DNA of 64,000 nucleotides, from the NCBI GenBank assembly GCA_013420905.1, contig JAAXNY010000008.1, positions 3,348,001 through 3,412,000 on the forward strand, in the 5' to 3' direction. Below, piece by piece: positions 22,655 through 32,909 of this stretch. This stretch comes from Collybia mongolica (lineage: Eukaryota > Basidiomycota > Agaricomycetes > Agaricales > Clitocybaceae). The stretch's first letter is position 1; every line of letters begins with the position of its first letter. The translations under genes and the position numbers were made by a program. Below the pieces are notes generated by a model. It had not been told where the DNA came from and ran no database searches. It saw nothing but the letters and a program-made list of their open reading frames with translations.

Positions 22655-24022
22655 TTGCGCAAACGACGCGCGGAAGAATTCAGCAAAGGTAGACCGCCGA
22701 AACGACCCCGCACCCGTTCCGCACAATCCTCCCCCTCACCCAACAAACATACCAACTGCAATCCGCCCGACAGGATGTCCGAACCCGACCGCTTCCGAGC
22801 GTTAGAAGAGGAACTCGGACGCATGCAGGAGGCTATGCACAAACAGTCGGAGGACTTCGCAAACCTCAACCGCAACTTTCAAATGTTGATGGATCGTCTG
22901 GGACCTGCACCCGCAGCTACACCGCCGCCTGAGGCCGCACCCCAACCACAACAACCGAATGTAGCACCACCCCCGAGCCCGACCGCACGGGCTCAAGCGA
23001 CACCTCCCTCCAACACCGCTCCCGCCTTTCAGGCAGAAACCCGACTCAAACCTTCCTCTCTCCGACCCGCACTACCCCCAACCTTTGACGGGTCTCGAAC
23101 CAAAGGCCGTGCATTTATTCAAGCGTGCGAGCTTTACATCAAACTGGTACCGCACCAGTTCGAAGACCAACTAGCGGGAATCCGATGGGCGTTCATGTTC
23201 ATGCAGACGGGAAGGGCCTACTACTTCGCCGACCGAGCGCTGAGGCACGAGGAATCCACGGGCCAACCGAAATATCTGGCCTGGGACACCTTCAAGGCGG
23301 ATTTCGCCGCCAACTTCTATGTCCAAGGGGAGGCACAGAAGGCCATGACGCGATTAGAAACCGCGTTGTATCATCAAGGGAACCGAACGGTAGACGAGTA
23401 TACCGACGAATTCCGCGACCTGGTGGACAAGTCAGGATACAAGGAAGGCCTCACCATTGTGGTCAAGTATCGGAAGGGCCTCAACCCTGCTATCCAGTCC
23501 CAGATAGCGATGATGACGCACGGAAGACCCGGGGAGAATGACCCCGATGCATCCGCGATGCGCTGCGACAACAACCGCCTGGACAACGAAGCGTTCATGA
23601 GTATGCGGAACACTCGCAACCCAGCCCCTATGTACTCGGGTCTTTCCATGGCAAGGTTACCGACCAAACCCGCGCCCCATGTGACGCCTCTCACAATTCC
23701 ACCGCCACGAACTAATCCCGCTGCCGCCGCCCCCCTTCATCCAGGAATTCTGATGGACATAGACGCAAGCCGAACGCGGGCAAAGCCTGTTCTCTGCTTC
23801 CGCTGTGGAGGACAAGGACACCTACGACGGGATTGCCCCCAAGGCTTTGACACAAGGTTCATGACGCGGGATGAGAAAGAGGAGTTTGTCCAGCAGGCCT
23901 TGGTGGACCTAGACGTGCACATTGCCCAAACCCAACTGGTCCCAACACAGGAGGAGGAAGCGGAAACTCAAGTAGAGGAAGCGGAAGAGGAGGCAGAGGA
24001 TTTTCCGACTCGCAGCGGGTGA
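22655..24022 (+). CDS. gag: gypsy gag protein
   Basis: 455 codons from ATG. Residues 1-30 are basic (KRPRTRS). A helical segment around residues 45-75 (RALEEELGRMQEAMHKQSE) is followed by a Pro/Ala/Gln linker. The capsid core comes next (FDGSRTKGRAFIQACELYIK, NRTVDEYTDEFRDLVDKSGY). A CCHC knuckle CFRCGGQGHLRRDC lies at about residues 381-394, and the tail is very acidic (Glu-rich). It forms the particle that packages the RNA and pol products. The frame overlaps the start of pol. Confidence 0.96.
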   Translation: MRKRRAEEFSKGRPPKRPRTRSAQSSPSPNKHTNCNPPDRMSEPDRFRALEEELGRMQEAMHKQSEDFANLNRNFQMLMDRLGPAPAATPPPEAAPQPQQPNVAPPPSPTARAQATPPSNTAPAFQAETRLKPSSLRPALPPTFDGSRTKGRAFIQACELYIKLVPHQFEDQLAGIRWAFMFMQTGRAYYFADRALRHEESTGQPKYLAWDTFKADFAANFYVQGEAQKAMTRLETALYHQGNRTVDEYTDEFRDLVDKSGYKEGLTIVVKYRKGLNPAIQSQIAMMTHGRPGENDPDASAMRCDNNRLDNEAFMSMRNTRNPAPMYSGLSMARLPTKPAPHVTPLTIPPPRTNPAAAAPLHPGILMDIDASRTRAKPVLCFRCGGQGHLRRDCPQGFDTRFMTRDEKEEFVQQALVDLDVHIAQTQLVPTQEEEAETQVEEAEEEAEDFPTRSG

Positions 24023-27000
24023 ACAGTACGCCCCCGCTGACGAGCGGTAGTAGATACCATTGTTTAGACGTGGAGGAAATACACGATTGCCCCCCACCGT
24101 CTGAACCTACTACTGAAGTCGTACCCTCAAACCCGACAAGTCGGAAAACGCGGACTCCGCGTTGGGAGCGCAGGCTTCCGAAGGAATACACAGTCGCAGC
24201 GATCCCAGGGGCCAGATCACTAGACTTAAAAGTAGAGCTCCAAACTACAGACACAGGAGAAACGTTCGGAGTGACAGGATTAGTGGACTCGGGTGCAACA
24301 GGGATGTTCATCCACAAGGATTACATTGAGAAACACCGGATTGCAACTCGGAAATTACAGCGGTCAGTCGCGGTATACAATGTTGACGGGACTCTGAACG
24401 AAGCGGGCTCTATCAGTGAAATAGCGGAACTGGTTCTACGCTACAAAGGTCATTCGGAACGAACCACCTTCACGGTCACACACCTCGGGACGCACAACCT
24501 CATCCTAGGTTACACCTGGCTCAAGGAGCATAACCCGGAGATAGACTGGACAACGAATGAGGTGAAACTCAGTCGGTGTCCAGCCAAGTGTCGGGTATGC
24601 ACTGAGGAAGTCAAGGCGGAAACTAGGGAGAAGCGGAAAATGGAAGCGCAAATCAATTCATGCCGAGCGGGACTCTTCCCGAATGCGGGTACCGACGAAG
24701 AGGAAGATACCGACTCGGAAAACCCAAACCCGCTTTCCGAACTCATAGAAGAGGGTGACCGCATCTTTACAGTGAGTCTACGGGACCCAAACCACGCGGA
24801 AAAGCAGACAAAGGGACCGGAAGAGATGTGTCGAGCAATCCCGAACATATCCCAGAGGCTAGCGGAAGCCTTCCATCGAAACTCCCAACCTGCCAAGTCG
24901 TTTCGCGAGACAGCGCCCGCCTACGTACACGAATTCGAGGACGTGTTCTCGAAAACATCCTTCGACGCACTTCCCAACAAGCGGTCTTGGGACCACGCCA
25001 TTGAACTCATTCCCGAAGCCAAATCCCGATCGTGCAAGGTCTACCCCTTGTCGGTCACGGAACAGGAAGAGTTGGACAAGTTCCTCGAGGAGAACCTGTC
25101 GTCGGGACGCATCCGCCCCTCGAAATCCCCAATGGCCGCACCATTCTTCTTCATCAAGAAGAAGGATGGCTCCCTCCGACCCGTTCAAGATTACCGAGTA
25201 CTGAACGGAATGACGATCAAGAACGCATACCCCCTTCCGCTGATTTCCGAGCTCATCAACCAACTGCGCGGGGCCAAGTACTTTACCAAGCTGGACGTCC
25301 GCTGGGGTTACAACAATGTGCGGATTAAGGAAGGAGACGAGTGGAAGGCGGCATTCCGAACAAATCGAGGATTGTTCGAACCCCTGGTAATGTTCTTCGG
25401 ACTCACGAACTCACCCGCTACGTTCCAAACGATGATGAACGAAATCTTTCAGGATCTCATCACTGCCGGTGTAGTCTGCGTGTACATTGACGATATCCTC
25501 ATCTACACAAAAACCCGAGCGGAACATCAACGGGTCACTCGGGAAGTCCTCAAACGTTGTCGGGAACACAAGTTATTCCTCAAACTTGACAAATGCGAGT
25601 TCGAACAAGAGCAGATCGAGTACCTGGGACTTATCATCTCAGCGGGAAAGACAGAAATGGACCCCGTCAAGGTCAGCGGTATAGTGGACTGGCCAGCGCC
25701 AACCAACAAGAAGGAAGTACAATCGTTCCTAGGATTTACTAACTTCTACCGGCGCTTCATAGAGGGTTTCTCCCACCACGCCCGACCACTCTTTGACCTG
25801 ACGCGGAAGGACGCGGCGTGGAAGTGGGACGAGGCGGAACAAGCGGCGTTTGAAGAGTTGAAGGCACGAGTGGCATCCCGACCGGTATTGATGTTCCCCG
25901 ACGACGACCGCCCTTACCGCATCGAGGCCGACTCGTCGGATTTCGCAACTGGCGCGGTATTGTCCCAACTCAGTCGGGAAGACGAGAAGTGGCATCCGGT
26001 GGCCTTCATGTCCAAAAGTCTCAATGCGGTCGAGCGGAACTACGAGATCCATGACAAGGAGATGTTGGCTATCATTCGGGCATTGGAGGAATGGAGACAC
26101 TTCCTAGAAGGAGCCCGACACCCATTCGAGGTATGGACTGACCACAAGAATTTAGAATACTTTCGGTCAGCCCAGAAACTCAACCGCCGACAAGCCCGCT
26201 GGTCTCTGTACCTCTCCCGCTTCGACTTCTCCTTACATCACAAACCCGGAAGGAGTATGGGTAAACCCGACGCTCTCTCGCGACGCGCTGACCATTCGGA
26301 TGGAGCGGAAGACAATAAGGACATTGTCCTCCTCAAACCCGAGCTGTTCACGGTACGCGCACTCGAAGGAATCAGGGCGGAAGGTGAGGAAAAGGACGTG
26401 ATGAAGGACATTCGGCGCGGAAATCGAGGCGGACATTTGGAGGACTCGGTAGCAGAGGCGGCGAAGAAACTCCGACAGGGAAAAGGCAAGTCGGTCCACA
26501 GTGCAGAGTGGCGGGAGGAACAAGAGGTACTGTATTTCCGCGGTCGGATTTACGTTCCTAACTTCGCAGACCTCCGCCGACGCATTGTGGAACAACACCA
26601 CGACACTCGAGTGGCGGGACACGCGGGGAGATGGAAAACGTTGGAATTGGTGTCCCGCAACTACTGGTGGCCTCAGATGTCGCGGTATATCGGTCAGTAC
26701 TGTCGGACGTGCGACCTATGTCTCCGCACGAAGATACAGCGTCAATTACCGATCGGAGAGTTACACCCGCTGGAAATCCCGAACACCCGCTGGGAGACTA
26801 TCAGCGTGGACTTCATCGGCGCACTCCCCGAATCGGAAGGATTTGACGCGGTCATGGTAGTAGTTGAGTCGGTGGCGAAGCGGTCTCACTTCATACCCAC
26901 CCACACCACCATTACCGCACTGGGAGCCGCCCGCCTGTACTTGAAGGAGGTTTGGAAACACCATGGACTACCGAACGCGGTGGTATCCGACCGAGGACCG

Positions 27001-27858
27001 CAATTCGTAGCGGAGTTCACGCAAGAACTTTACCGACTACTTGGGATTAAACTGACGTCGTCCACCGCCTACCACCCACAAACGGACGGGCAAACCGAGC
27101 GCGTAAACCAAGAACTCGAGCAATACCTGCGGCTGTTCGTAAGCGAGAGGCAGAACAACTGGAACGAACTCCTACCGCTCGCCGAATTCCAGTACAACAA
27201 CCATGTTCACGCCTCCACACAGCACACGCCCTTCTTCCTAGACACTGGCAGACACCCGCGCATGGGATTCGAACCTCAGACGGAACCCGCCCGACTAGAG
27301 ACGGTCGGGGAATTCACGCAACGGATGGAATCCGCGCTAGAGGAGGCACGATCAGCACTAGCCAAGGCCAAGGAAGATATGACGCGGTACTACAATCACC
27401 GACACCGACCAACGCCCGAATATCAGGTCGGTGATCTGATGTACCTAGACTCAACGGACATTCCCATCAGTCGGCCAACGCGGAAACTAGCCCACCGCTA
27501 TGTAGGACCTTACCCGATCACAGAGCGGATAGGTACACACGCGTACCAACTGAAACTTCCAAGGTCCATGTCGCGCATCCATCCGGTGTTCCATGTGGTG
27601 AAACTACTTCCTGCACCCGCCAACCCAATTCCCGGAAGACGCCCGACAACCGTTCCGCTGCCCGTGTTAGTGGACGGAGAGGAGGAATACGAAGTGGGAG
27701 ATATACGGGATAGTCGGGTGAGCAGAGGAAAGTTGTACTACCTAGTATCCTGGAAGGGGTACGGGTACGAACACAACTCCTGGGAACCCGCCGAGAATGT
27801 TCATGCAGATGAACTGGTCAGCGAGTTCCACAGGGCAAATCCTCAAGCGCCCCGATGA
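24019..27858 (+). CDS. pol: gypsy pol polyprotein with C-terminal chromodomain
   Basis: 1279 codons from the overlap with gag. There is no ATG at the start: the frame is open back into gag in the -1 frame, so a -1 ribosomal frameshift is the likely route. Domains in order: aspartic protease (LVDSGATG, about residue 88); reverse transcriptase with YIDD at about 490; RNase H (EADSSDFA and WTDHKNLEYF, about 640-715); integrase HHCC zinc site (860-905) and DDE core (VDFIG about 930, SDRGPQF about 990, NQELEQYL about 1030); and a chromodomain at about 1223-1270 (YLVSWKGYGYEHNSWEP). Chromodomains steer integration towards marked chromatin. All catalytic residues that I looked for are present. Confidence 0.97.
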   Translation: MNSTPPLTSGSRYHCLDVEEIHDCPPPSEPTTEVVPSNPTSRKTRTPRWERRLPKEYTVAAIPGARSLDLKVELQTTDTGETFGVTGLVDSGATGMFIHKDYIEKHRIATRKLQRSVAVYNVDGTLNEAGSISEIAELVLRYKGHSERTTFTVTHLGTHNLILGYTWLKEHNPEIDWTTNEVKLSRCPAKCRVCTEEVKAETREKRKMEAQINSCRAGLFPNAGTDEEEDTDSENPNPLSELIEEGDRIFTVSLRDPNHAEKQTKGPEEMCRAIPNISQRLAEAFHRNSQPAKSFRETAPAYVHEFEDVFSKTSFDALPNKRSWDHAIELIPEAKSRSCKVYPLSVTEQEELDKFLEENLSSGRIRPSKSPMAAPFFFIKKKDGSLRPVQDYRVLNGMTIKNAYPLPLISELINQLRGAKYFTKLDVRWGYNNVRIKEGDEWKAAFRTNRGLFEPLVMFFGLTNSPATFQTMMNEIFQDLITAGVVCVYIDDILIYTKTRAEHQRVTREVLKRCREHKLFLKLDKCEFEQEQIEYLGLIISAGKTEMDPVKVSGIVDWPAPTNKKEVQSFLGFTNFYRRFIEGFSHHARPLFDLTRKDAAWKWDEAEQAAFEELKARVASRPVLMFPDDDRPYRIEADSSDFATGAVLSQLSREDEKWHPVAFMSKSLNAVERNYEIHDKEMLAIIRALEEWRHFLEGARHPFEVWTDHKNLEYFRSAQKLNRRQARWSLYLSRFDFSLHHKPGRSMGKPDALSRRADHSDGAEDNKDIVLLKPELFTVRALEGIRAEGEEKDVMKDIRRGNRGGHLEDSVAEAAKKLRQGKGKSVHSAEWREEQEVLYFRGRIYVPNFADLRRRIVEQHHDTRVAGHAGRWKTLELVSRNYWWPQMSRYIGQYCRTCDLCLRTKIQRQLPIGELHPLEIPNTRWETISVDFIGALPESEGFDAVMVVVESVAKRSHFIPTHTTITALGAARLYLKEVWKHHGLPNAVVSDRGPQFVAEFTQELYRLLGIKLTSSTAYHPQTDGQTERVNQELEQYLRLFVSERQNNWNELLPLAEFQYNNHVHASTQHTPFFLDTGRHPRMGFEPQTEPARLETVGEFTQRMESALEEARSALAKAKEDMTRYYNHRHRPTPEYQVGDLMYLDSTDIPISRPTRKLAHRYVGPYPITERIGTHAYQLKLPRSMSRIHPVFHVVKLLPAPANPIPGRRPTTVPLPVLVDGEEEYEVGDIRDSRVSRGKLYYLVSWKGYGYEHNSWEPAENVHADELVSEFHRANPQAPR

Positions 27859-27932
27859 CTCCTGCATGCCCAATTCGATTCTATCCCTTTCCGACCATTG
27901 CGCGAGGTCGCGCAATCCTAGAGGGGGGGTAA

Positions 27933-28481
27933 TGTAAGGGGAACACCCTTACTGACTCCGTTTTCCATTTTCCGACAACATTCCCGACCATACGAACGTT
28001 CGGGAACGCTCCCCATTCCCGATTGTAGTCACCAACTACTTTACCAACAAGTCGTTACCGACAACAACCCGAGTCAAACCCGACTCACCCACTCACTCAC
28101 ACCACACTCGTTACCACCCCGCTCCCTTTACCGACTCTCGTTAGACGTTTCCGAACACGGACGCGGGCGCGGCTTGTTGGGATCACTACGGCGCACCCAC
28201 GTGATCCTTTACCGACAACGCGTGCCCTCGTACCGTCCCAGGAACGTGTAGTTAATGTAGGAACATCATATATAGCCTGTACACCTGGCTGGAGGACCCT
28301 TAGAGAATTCTCTTAGGATCCCCTCCACCAGGTGAGTAGTACATATGTCGTACAAGTGAATACATCAACTTAGGATCCCCTCCACCAGCCCCGAGTTAGA
28401 ATTCCCAACCCTGACCTCCGTCACTCGGTAATCGTCGTCGGACTCTGCGCAACTCGGTAACCCGGCGGAGTTGCCCTTACA
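27933..28481 (+). repeat. 3' LTR of gypsy element
   Basis: 549 bp, preceded by a G-run polypurine tract (GAGGGGGGG, 27921-27929). It differs from the 5' LTR by ten transitions, a 12-bp deletion and a 14-bp insertion. Confidence 0.97.
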
Positions 28482-30539
28482 CTCTGAATGTGAGGGGACA
28501 GTCAAAGAAGAATCCGAGGTAGCGCCAAATGGTGCCAGGGCGGAGGGGGGTGTCCCCAGTATATGGGGCATAGCCAAGGTCAATGTCAGGGTTGATATTG
28601 CCATGTTTTTGAGAGAAGTGGAATCCCTCTGACTTGCTGTGTTCAAGAACCAAACCCATAGCCTGGGTGAGCTTGAATACAACTTTGTAGGCCCCTTTGA
28701 GCTTAACAAGGTTCTGTTCGAATGTGTCCAACTGCACTATAATGGTGCCATCGTCCACATAGGAAATTAGTGAAGCTATGCGGACCCTCCATTCGAATTC
28801 CTTGAGGAGGGGTGCGAGGCATAGGGCGGAGAGGATGGGGGACATGGCGGAGCCCTGTCCCAGACCCACACTGGATGGGAAGAGCAGGGACAATTCGTCG
28901 TCCCATGCGTATCTAGTATGACGATCAATGAGGTATGACCTGAAGAACGCAACCACTTCTGGCGCGAATCCCTGTCTCTCAAGGATGTGTAAGAGGACCT
29001 CGTGGTTTATGGATGGGAAGAACTGAGCTAGGTCAAAAGCAACGACGCTCGTCTTGAGTTTGGCACGCCATCCTGAGCGGACAACATGTGTGAGAAAGCA
29101 GCCAGCATCCTCGGTGGAGTTCTGACGGACTCCTCCGAACTGATTGGGGTGGAGTACACCATGTTGAGCAGCTTCAAACTGCATCCTGGTGGACAACATT
29201 TTCTCTAGAAGTTTGCCCAGTGTGTTCAATAGAACTATTGGGTGAAACGACTTGGGAGTGTCATACAATGGTTTACCCGGCTTGGGTATGACCACCGTAA
29301 TGGATGCTTTAAACTCGGCAGGCCAATGGCCTGACAAGAGGTAAGCGTTTGCAAGCCACAAGAGTAGTTTGCTGCACAGGTCATCTTGGGTGATCCGTTT
29401 AAGGTGACGCCATGAGATGTGATCTGGCCCAGGGGCGGATCAATTTGAGGTGCCTGAAAGGGCATCAGACATCTCAGCAGCAGAGTAGGGGACCCACACC
29501 CGCGTTGTGGGTGAGGTCCAAGCATTGCCCAGCTTGTCAAGGTCAATTGGCCTATCAATAGCTGAGTTGAAGGTGGAGTGCAATGCATTCCATAGCGACT
29601 CTGTGGTGCTGCATGGCACGCCTTGGTACGAGATAGCCTCAACCGGGGGTGTCTTGCGTGGGCCCACCCAGTCCATGAGGTCCCATGGTCTGAGGTTAGT
29701 ATTAGCAATTTCGTCAATGCGTTCATTGAAGTGCTTTCGTTTCGCTCTATGCATGGCGGCCTTGAAGGCCTTCCAGTCCTCTGGGAGATCAGAGCTCATG
29801 GCCTCAGACCTTGTCTGGGCGCAGTCTGAGTCCCACCAAGACTTAGACCGGGTGCAAGCCTGGTTAGTCTTAGCGTGGTGGGACCACGCCGTTTCAAAGC
29901 CCTTAGCTATTGCCTGAGCAACTAGTTGAGTTTGTTCCGCTGATGAGACGTCAGGGATTTGGATGAGCCTGAGAAGTGAACACACTTCTGTGAGGAAAGC
30001 GGTCTCTTCTTTGGAGTCGATTTTGATTGACATCTTCCCTTCAGGGAACTCAACCCTAAGGGGGATGTCTAGGAGTAGAGGAAAGTGATCAGGTTCACCC
30101 TTATCACCTATTGTCAGGTCAGCTGTGTAACCCCGGAATGCCAGGACAAACACAAGGTCAAGGACTGAGCCACGCAGGGCCACATTATACAGCCGGTGCG
30201 TGACCCGCCCCGAGGGGGGGGCAATCCTCTCGAGGCTGAGGGCGGCCGCGCACTCCATGAGCCTGTTGGCCATGGGGTGCTCATGATTGAGGGTAGCATC
30301 CCAATGCGCTGAGGGGCAATTAAAATCACCCCCCATATAGCTAACATCGGGGAACTCATCCAGGTGGTCTTTGAGGAATCAGACTGCTGATCCATTCTCA
30401 TCTGAGTAGACATTCATCAAATGCACTGGGCCAAGGTGCCCTTGAACAGTGATGAGCATGACATCGCGGTGGTTAATGATGTCCAATCGGAGCTTAGGTT
30501 TCACCGAGCGGATAGCTCAGTTGACATAGGCCATGACGC
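28482..30539 (-). pseudogene. LINE ORF2, middle part: endonuclease C-terminus and reverse transcriptase
   Basis: The endonuclease part has MGGDFNCPSAHWD (about 30300-30336, a core APE-type motif) and SVLDLVFV. The RT part runs from about 29440 to 28482 and contains VIPKPGKP, FDLAQFFPSINHEVL, GLGQGSAMSPILSALCLAPL and SYVDDGTI, the YVDD active site. The frame holds through the whole stretch, but three in-frame TGA codons break it (near 30520, 30380 and 29438). It ends where the gypsy element has inserted. Confidence 0.9.
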
Positions 30540-31756
30540 TGATAGGGCCCGAAATTGTTTGCACTTATAAAGTCAACAAGTAAGGCTATTAGTGTCATTT
30601 CTAATAACCAAGTAAGCAGTAATAAAGGATTAGAGTCGAGCTCCGAGACGGCTAATCAGAGTGAACTAGTCTAATGGATAATACACTATCAGTACAGAGG
30701 ACTATGAGTACGGTCTATTATTAGTCCTATTCACCATGCCCGGTTACAACCTCGGTGTCTTAGTTCATAAGTAACCGTTGTAGTATGATATCATTAGTCC
30801 GGGGATCATCATTAATAGGAGAAGTAATTGTAAATTTGGGACTTGCACAACCCGATCCTAGTCAGGGGTACTTGGTGTTAACTACCGGAAGTGACGGGAC
30901 ACCGTGAATAGCAACCAGGACAATCAGGAGGAGTAAACGACAGTGCCGCGCTGTTTTAAATAACAGAGCGCGCGGTCGGGACTTGATAAGAGTTTAGCCT
31001 GCTCTTTCAATATTTGATAAGTAACCAGTAAACGACATAATTGGCACGCGTGGCGCGCGCGCCAAGCTGTAGTAGACGCGTCGGTATTGAATACAGATCC
31101 TTGGCGCGCGGGAGCGCGGTTCCGTGTAAAATTTACAATTCCGTATGATATTTAGTTTGTACATTATAAATAGACTGTAGATGAGTAGCGCCAAGGTAAG
31201 GAATCTTGCCCCCACTTCGCGCTACTATAGAGTATACAAATCACATTTGTTAAAAACACTATTGCGTGCCCGAATTAAGGATCAGATTGCTTCAACGTGT
31301 CTTGATTGGAATTGATTGAAGAACTACAGAATTAAAGAGACTTAGTTCACTTGGAACTTAGTATCGTACTGTCCGTTGGAATTACTAGGCACTTGGCCTT
31401 AGTGCACTTGGCACTGTATTGTTTGATAAGTCGCTTGGACTTACAGATCCGTTTGGGATCATTAATAATTGAACGTACACTTGGTACCCAGTCTATTGGA
31501 TCGAGAAATATTATAAATATACCTAGCAGGTTTATAAACCTGTGTTGAAGCTTTTGTCTGAATCAAACCCGTTGGGAGATCATTGAAAAGGGCTTTGGCT
31601 AGTACTATTCAAAGCTTAGTGCTTCTAAGCACTTGAACCCGAACTCAAAACAGGCGATTCCTACTGTTCGTGTGTTGATTGTTAAGTTTGGTGTGTGTGT
31701 GTAAGGGATTACATTTCATAGCATCAGCGCACTTATAGCCCAGGAGCCCCCTTTCA
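30540..31756 (+). repeat. Solo LTR (1217 bp), copy B of the long-LTR family
   Basis: TGATAGGGCCCG ... CCCCTTTCA with a 4-bp duplication ACGC (30536-30539, 31757-31760). It lies inside the LINE endonuclease coding sequence. Same family as 11225-12443. It keeps more CpG sites than copy A (for example GGCGCGCGCGCC near 31055). Confidence 0.92.
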
Positions 31757-32022
31757 ACGCGCGGCCGATCTTCGGCAGCGTTGAACCCTTTGGGGAACAT
31801 GGGAATCCAGTCCAGGTGGATGGGGGGTCCCCTGATGGGGACCCCGTCTTTTTTGGTCAAGCAGGCTGTATACCGTACAGTGGCCCATGGCGGCTCCTGC
31901 AGGAAGAGAATGTCAGTGACGTCCTTGCGGCGTTCTAACAGGTCAACTGTCCAGTGTCGTTTGCGCCCGACATTTTGGCAGTAGGTTCTGAGCATATTTA
32001 CATTACAAGTTGTACTAGACAT
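31757..32022 (-). pseudogene. LINE ORF2 N-terminus: start of APE-type endonuclease
   Basis: Starts MSSTTCNVNMLRTYCQNVGR. CQNVGRKRHWTVDLL and DILFLQEPPW supply the first two endonuclease motifs (N and catalytic E). It runs into the solo LTR at 31756 and continues at 30535 in the minus direction. It begins 27 bp before the end of ORF1 on the minus strand, as expected for a bicistronic LINE. Confidence 0.88.
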
Positions 32023-32049
32023 TAATCAAGTAACTTTTTGTCAAAATGC

Positions 32050-32862
32050 TCAAGTACCCTCCCTGCGTCCTTGGAGCCTGTCTCCTGTGATGGTGGGGAA
32101 GGGGGTATTAGCAGATGGTGCGAATCGTAAGAGCTCATCGCCTACCTTCTGGGCAGTGTACTTGGCCGCTAGCCACTTGGCATCATAGCGGTGTTTCCAA
32201 AAGGAACACTTCCTGTTGTCAGACTCATGGGCAAGGCCACAGTTGACGCATCGGGAGGCGTGGGGGCACTTATGACCTGCCGGTGTTGCAAGTCTCGGTG
32301 GGGTGGCCTTGGGGGTGGCCTTGCAGCACGCCGCTAGGTCGCGGTGATTGCAGGTGTCATGAGGTCCGCCGCAGTAGGAGCACAGTTGAGCTCTGAAGGG
32401 ACAGACCTCCTTGCGGTGGCCAAACCTCCAGCACTTTGTGCAGATAGGGACCCCTATTTGCTTGTCAGCAGGCAGGATGGTCAAAGACTGGGACCCGAGC
32501 ATGAAGCTCTTGTTCCGAAGGCTGCAGAGGTGGGTGCCTCCACGAGAATCATAAATGTCAAAGAACACAGTGCATGAGTCTGACGTTTTGGAGTTTCTGA
32601 CCACGCGGGGGAGTGCCCCTTGGTACAGATGGATCGCACCTTTCCATTTGCAGGTTTCAAGGATAGTCTTGACCTCCAACGGAGTGATGGGAATGGGCTT
32701 CCCGGTTTCATCATATGTGACGGTCGTACCGAAGAAGGGAAAGTTGGGGATGCAGGTACTTCTACAATATAGTTGCTTGTCTATGTTATTATTTTCCTTG
32801 ACCCATTGCAAAAGACTATCAACTGGGTTCAAATTGTGCAATATCATTACATGGCACCCCAC
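32050..32862 (-). CDS. LINE ORF1 (zinc-knuckle RNA-binding protein), fused at its start to Helitron sequence
   Basis: The open frame runs from a Met in Helitron sequence (codons to 32756, GCHVMILHNLNPVDSLLQW from helicase coding) into LINE ORF1. The LINE part carries three Cys-rich knuckles: CTKCWRFGHRKEVC, CSYCGGPHDTC and CVNCGLAHESDNRKC. ORF1 proteins bind LINE RNA. The native start of ORF1 is not visible, which suggests 5' truncation. The fusion is probably a by-product of the insertion. Confidence 0.75.
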   Translation of the reverse strand: MGCHVMILHNLNPVDSLLQWVKENNNIDKQLYCRSTCIPNFPFFGTTVTYDETGKPIPITPLEVKTILETCKWKGAIHLYQGALPRVVRNSKTSDSCTVFFDIYDSRGGTHLCSLRNKSFMLGSQSLTILPADKQIGVPICTKCWRFGHRKEVCPFRAQLCSYCGGPHDTCNHRDLAACCKATPKATPPRLATPAGHKCPHASRCVNCGLAHESDNRKCSFWKHRYDAKWLAAKYTAQKVGDELLRFAPSANTPFPTITGDRLQGRREGT

Positions 32863-32909
32863 TTTTTAAGTTGGCTTAGATAGAGGTAGCCCTGATACAT
32901 TGATAACAT

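Larger units (their letters stand above)
22075..28481 (+). mobile_element. Full-length Ty3/gypsy chromovirus with intact gag and pol
   Basis: LTRs at 22075-22622 and 27933-28481 with TG...CA ends and a perfect 5-bp target duplication CTCTG (22070-22074, 28482-28486). It sits in the LINE RT coding sequence; removing it together with one CTCTG rejoins the RT frame. Gag and pol are open from end to end and all catalytic motifs are present. The two LTRs differ at ten positions, by my count, plus two short indels. All ten differences are transitions at CpG sites. Confidence 0.97.
20191..32755 (-). mobile_element. LINE (Tad-like non-LTR retrotransposon) inserted in Helitron unit 5
   Basis: A poly(A) tail appears as T-run 20191-20201 on the plus strand. 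A perfect 15-bp target duplication GTACTTCTACAATAT flanks it at 20176-20190 and 32756-32770, and the empty site is seen at about 43260. After removing the nested gypsy element and solo LTR about 4.9 kb remains, encoding ORF1 with zinc knuckles and ORF2 with endonuclease, RT, RNase H and a C-terminal knuckle. ORF1 seems to lack its own start, so a modest 5' truncation is likely. Confidence 0.93.

Noticed and set aside
28365..28709. Minus-strand ORF across the 3' LTR and LINE RT
   Set aside because: Chance frame over the gypsy insertion junction, out of frame with the RT.
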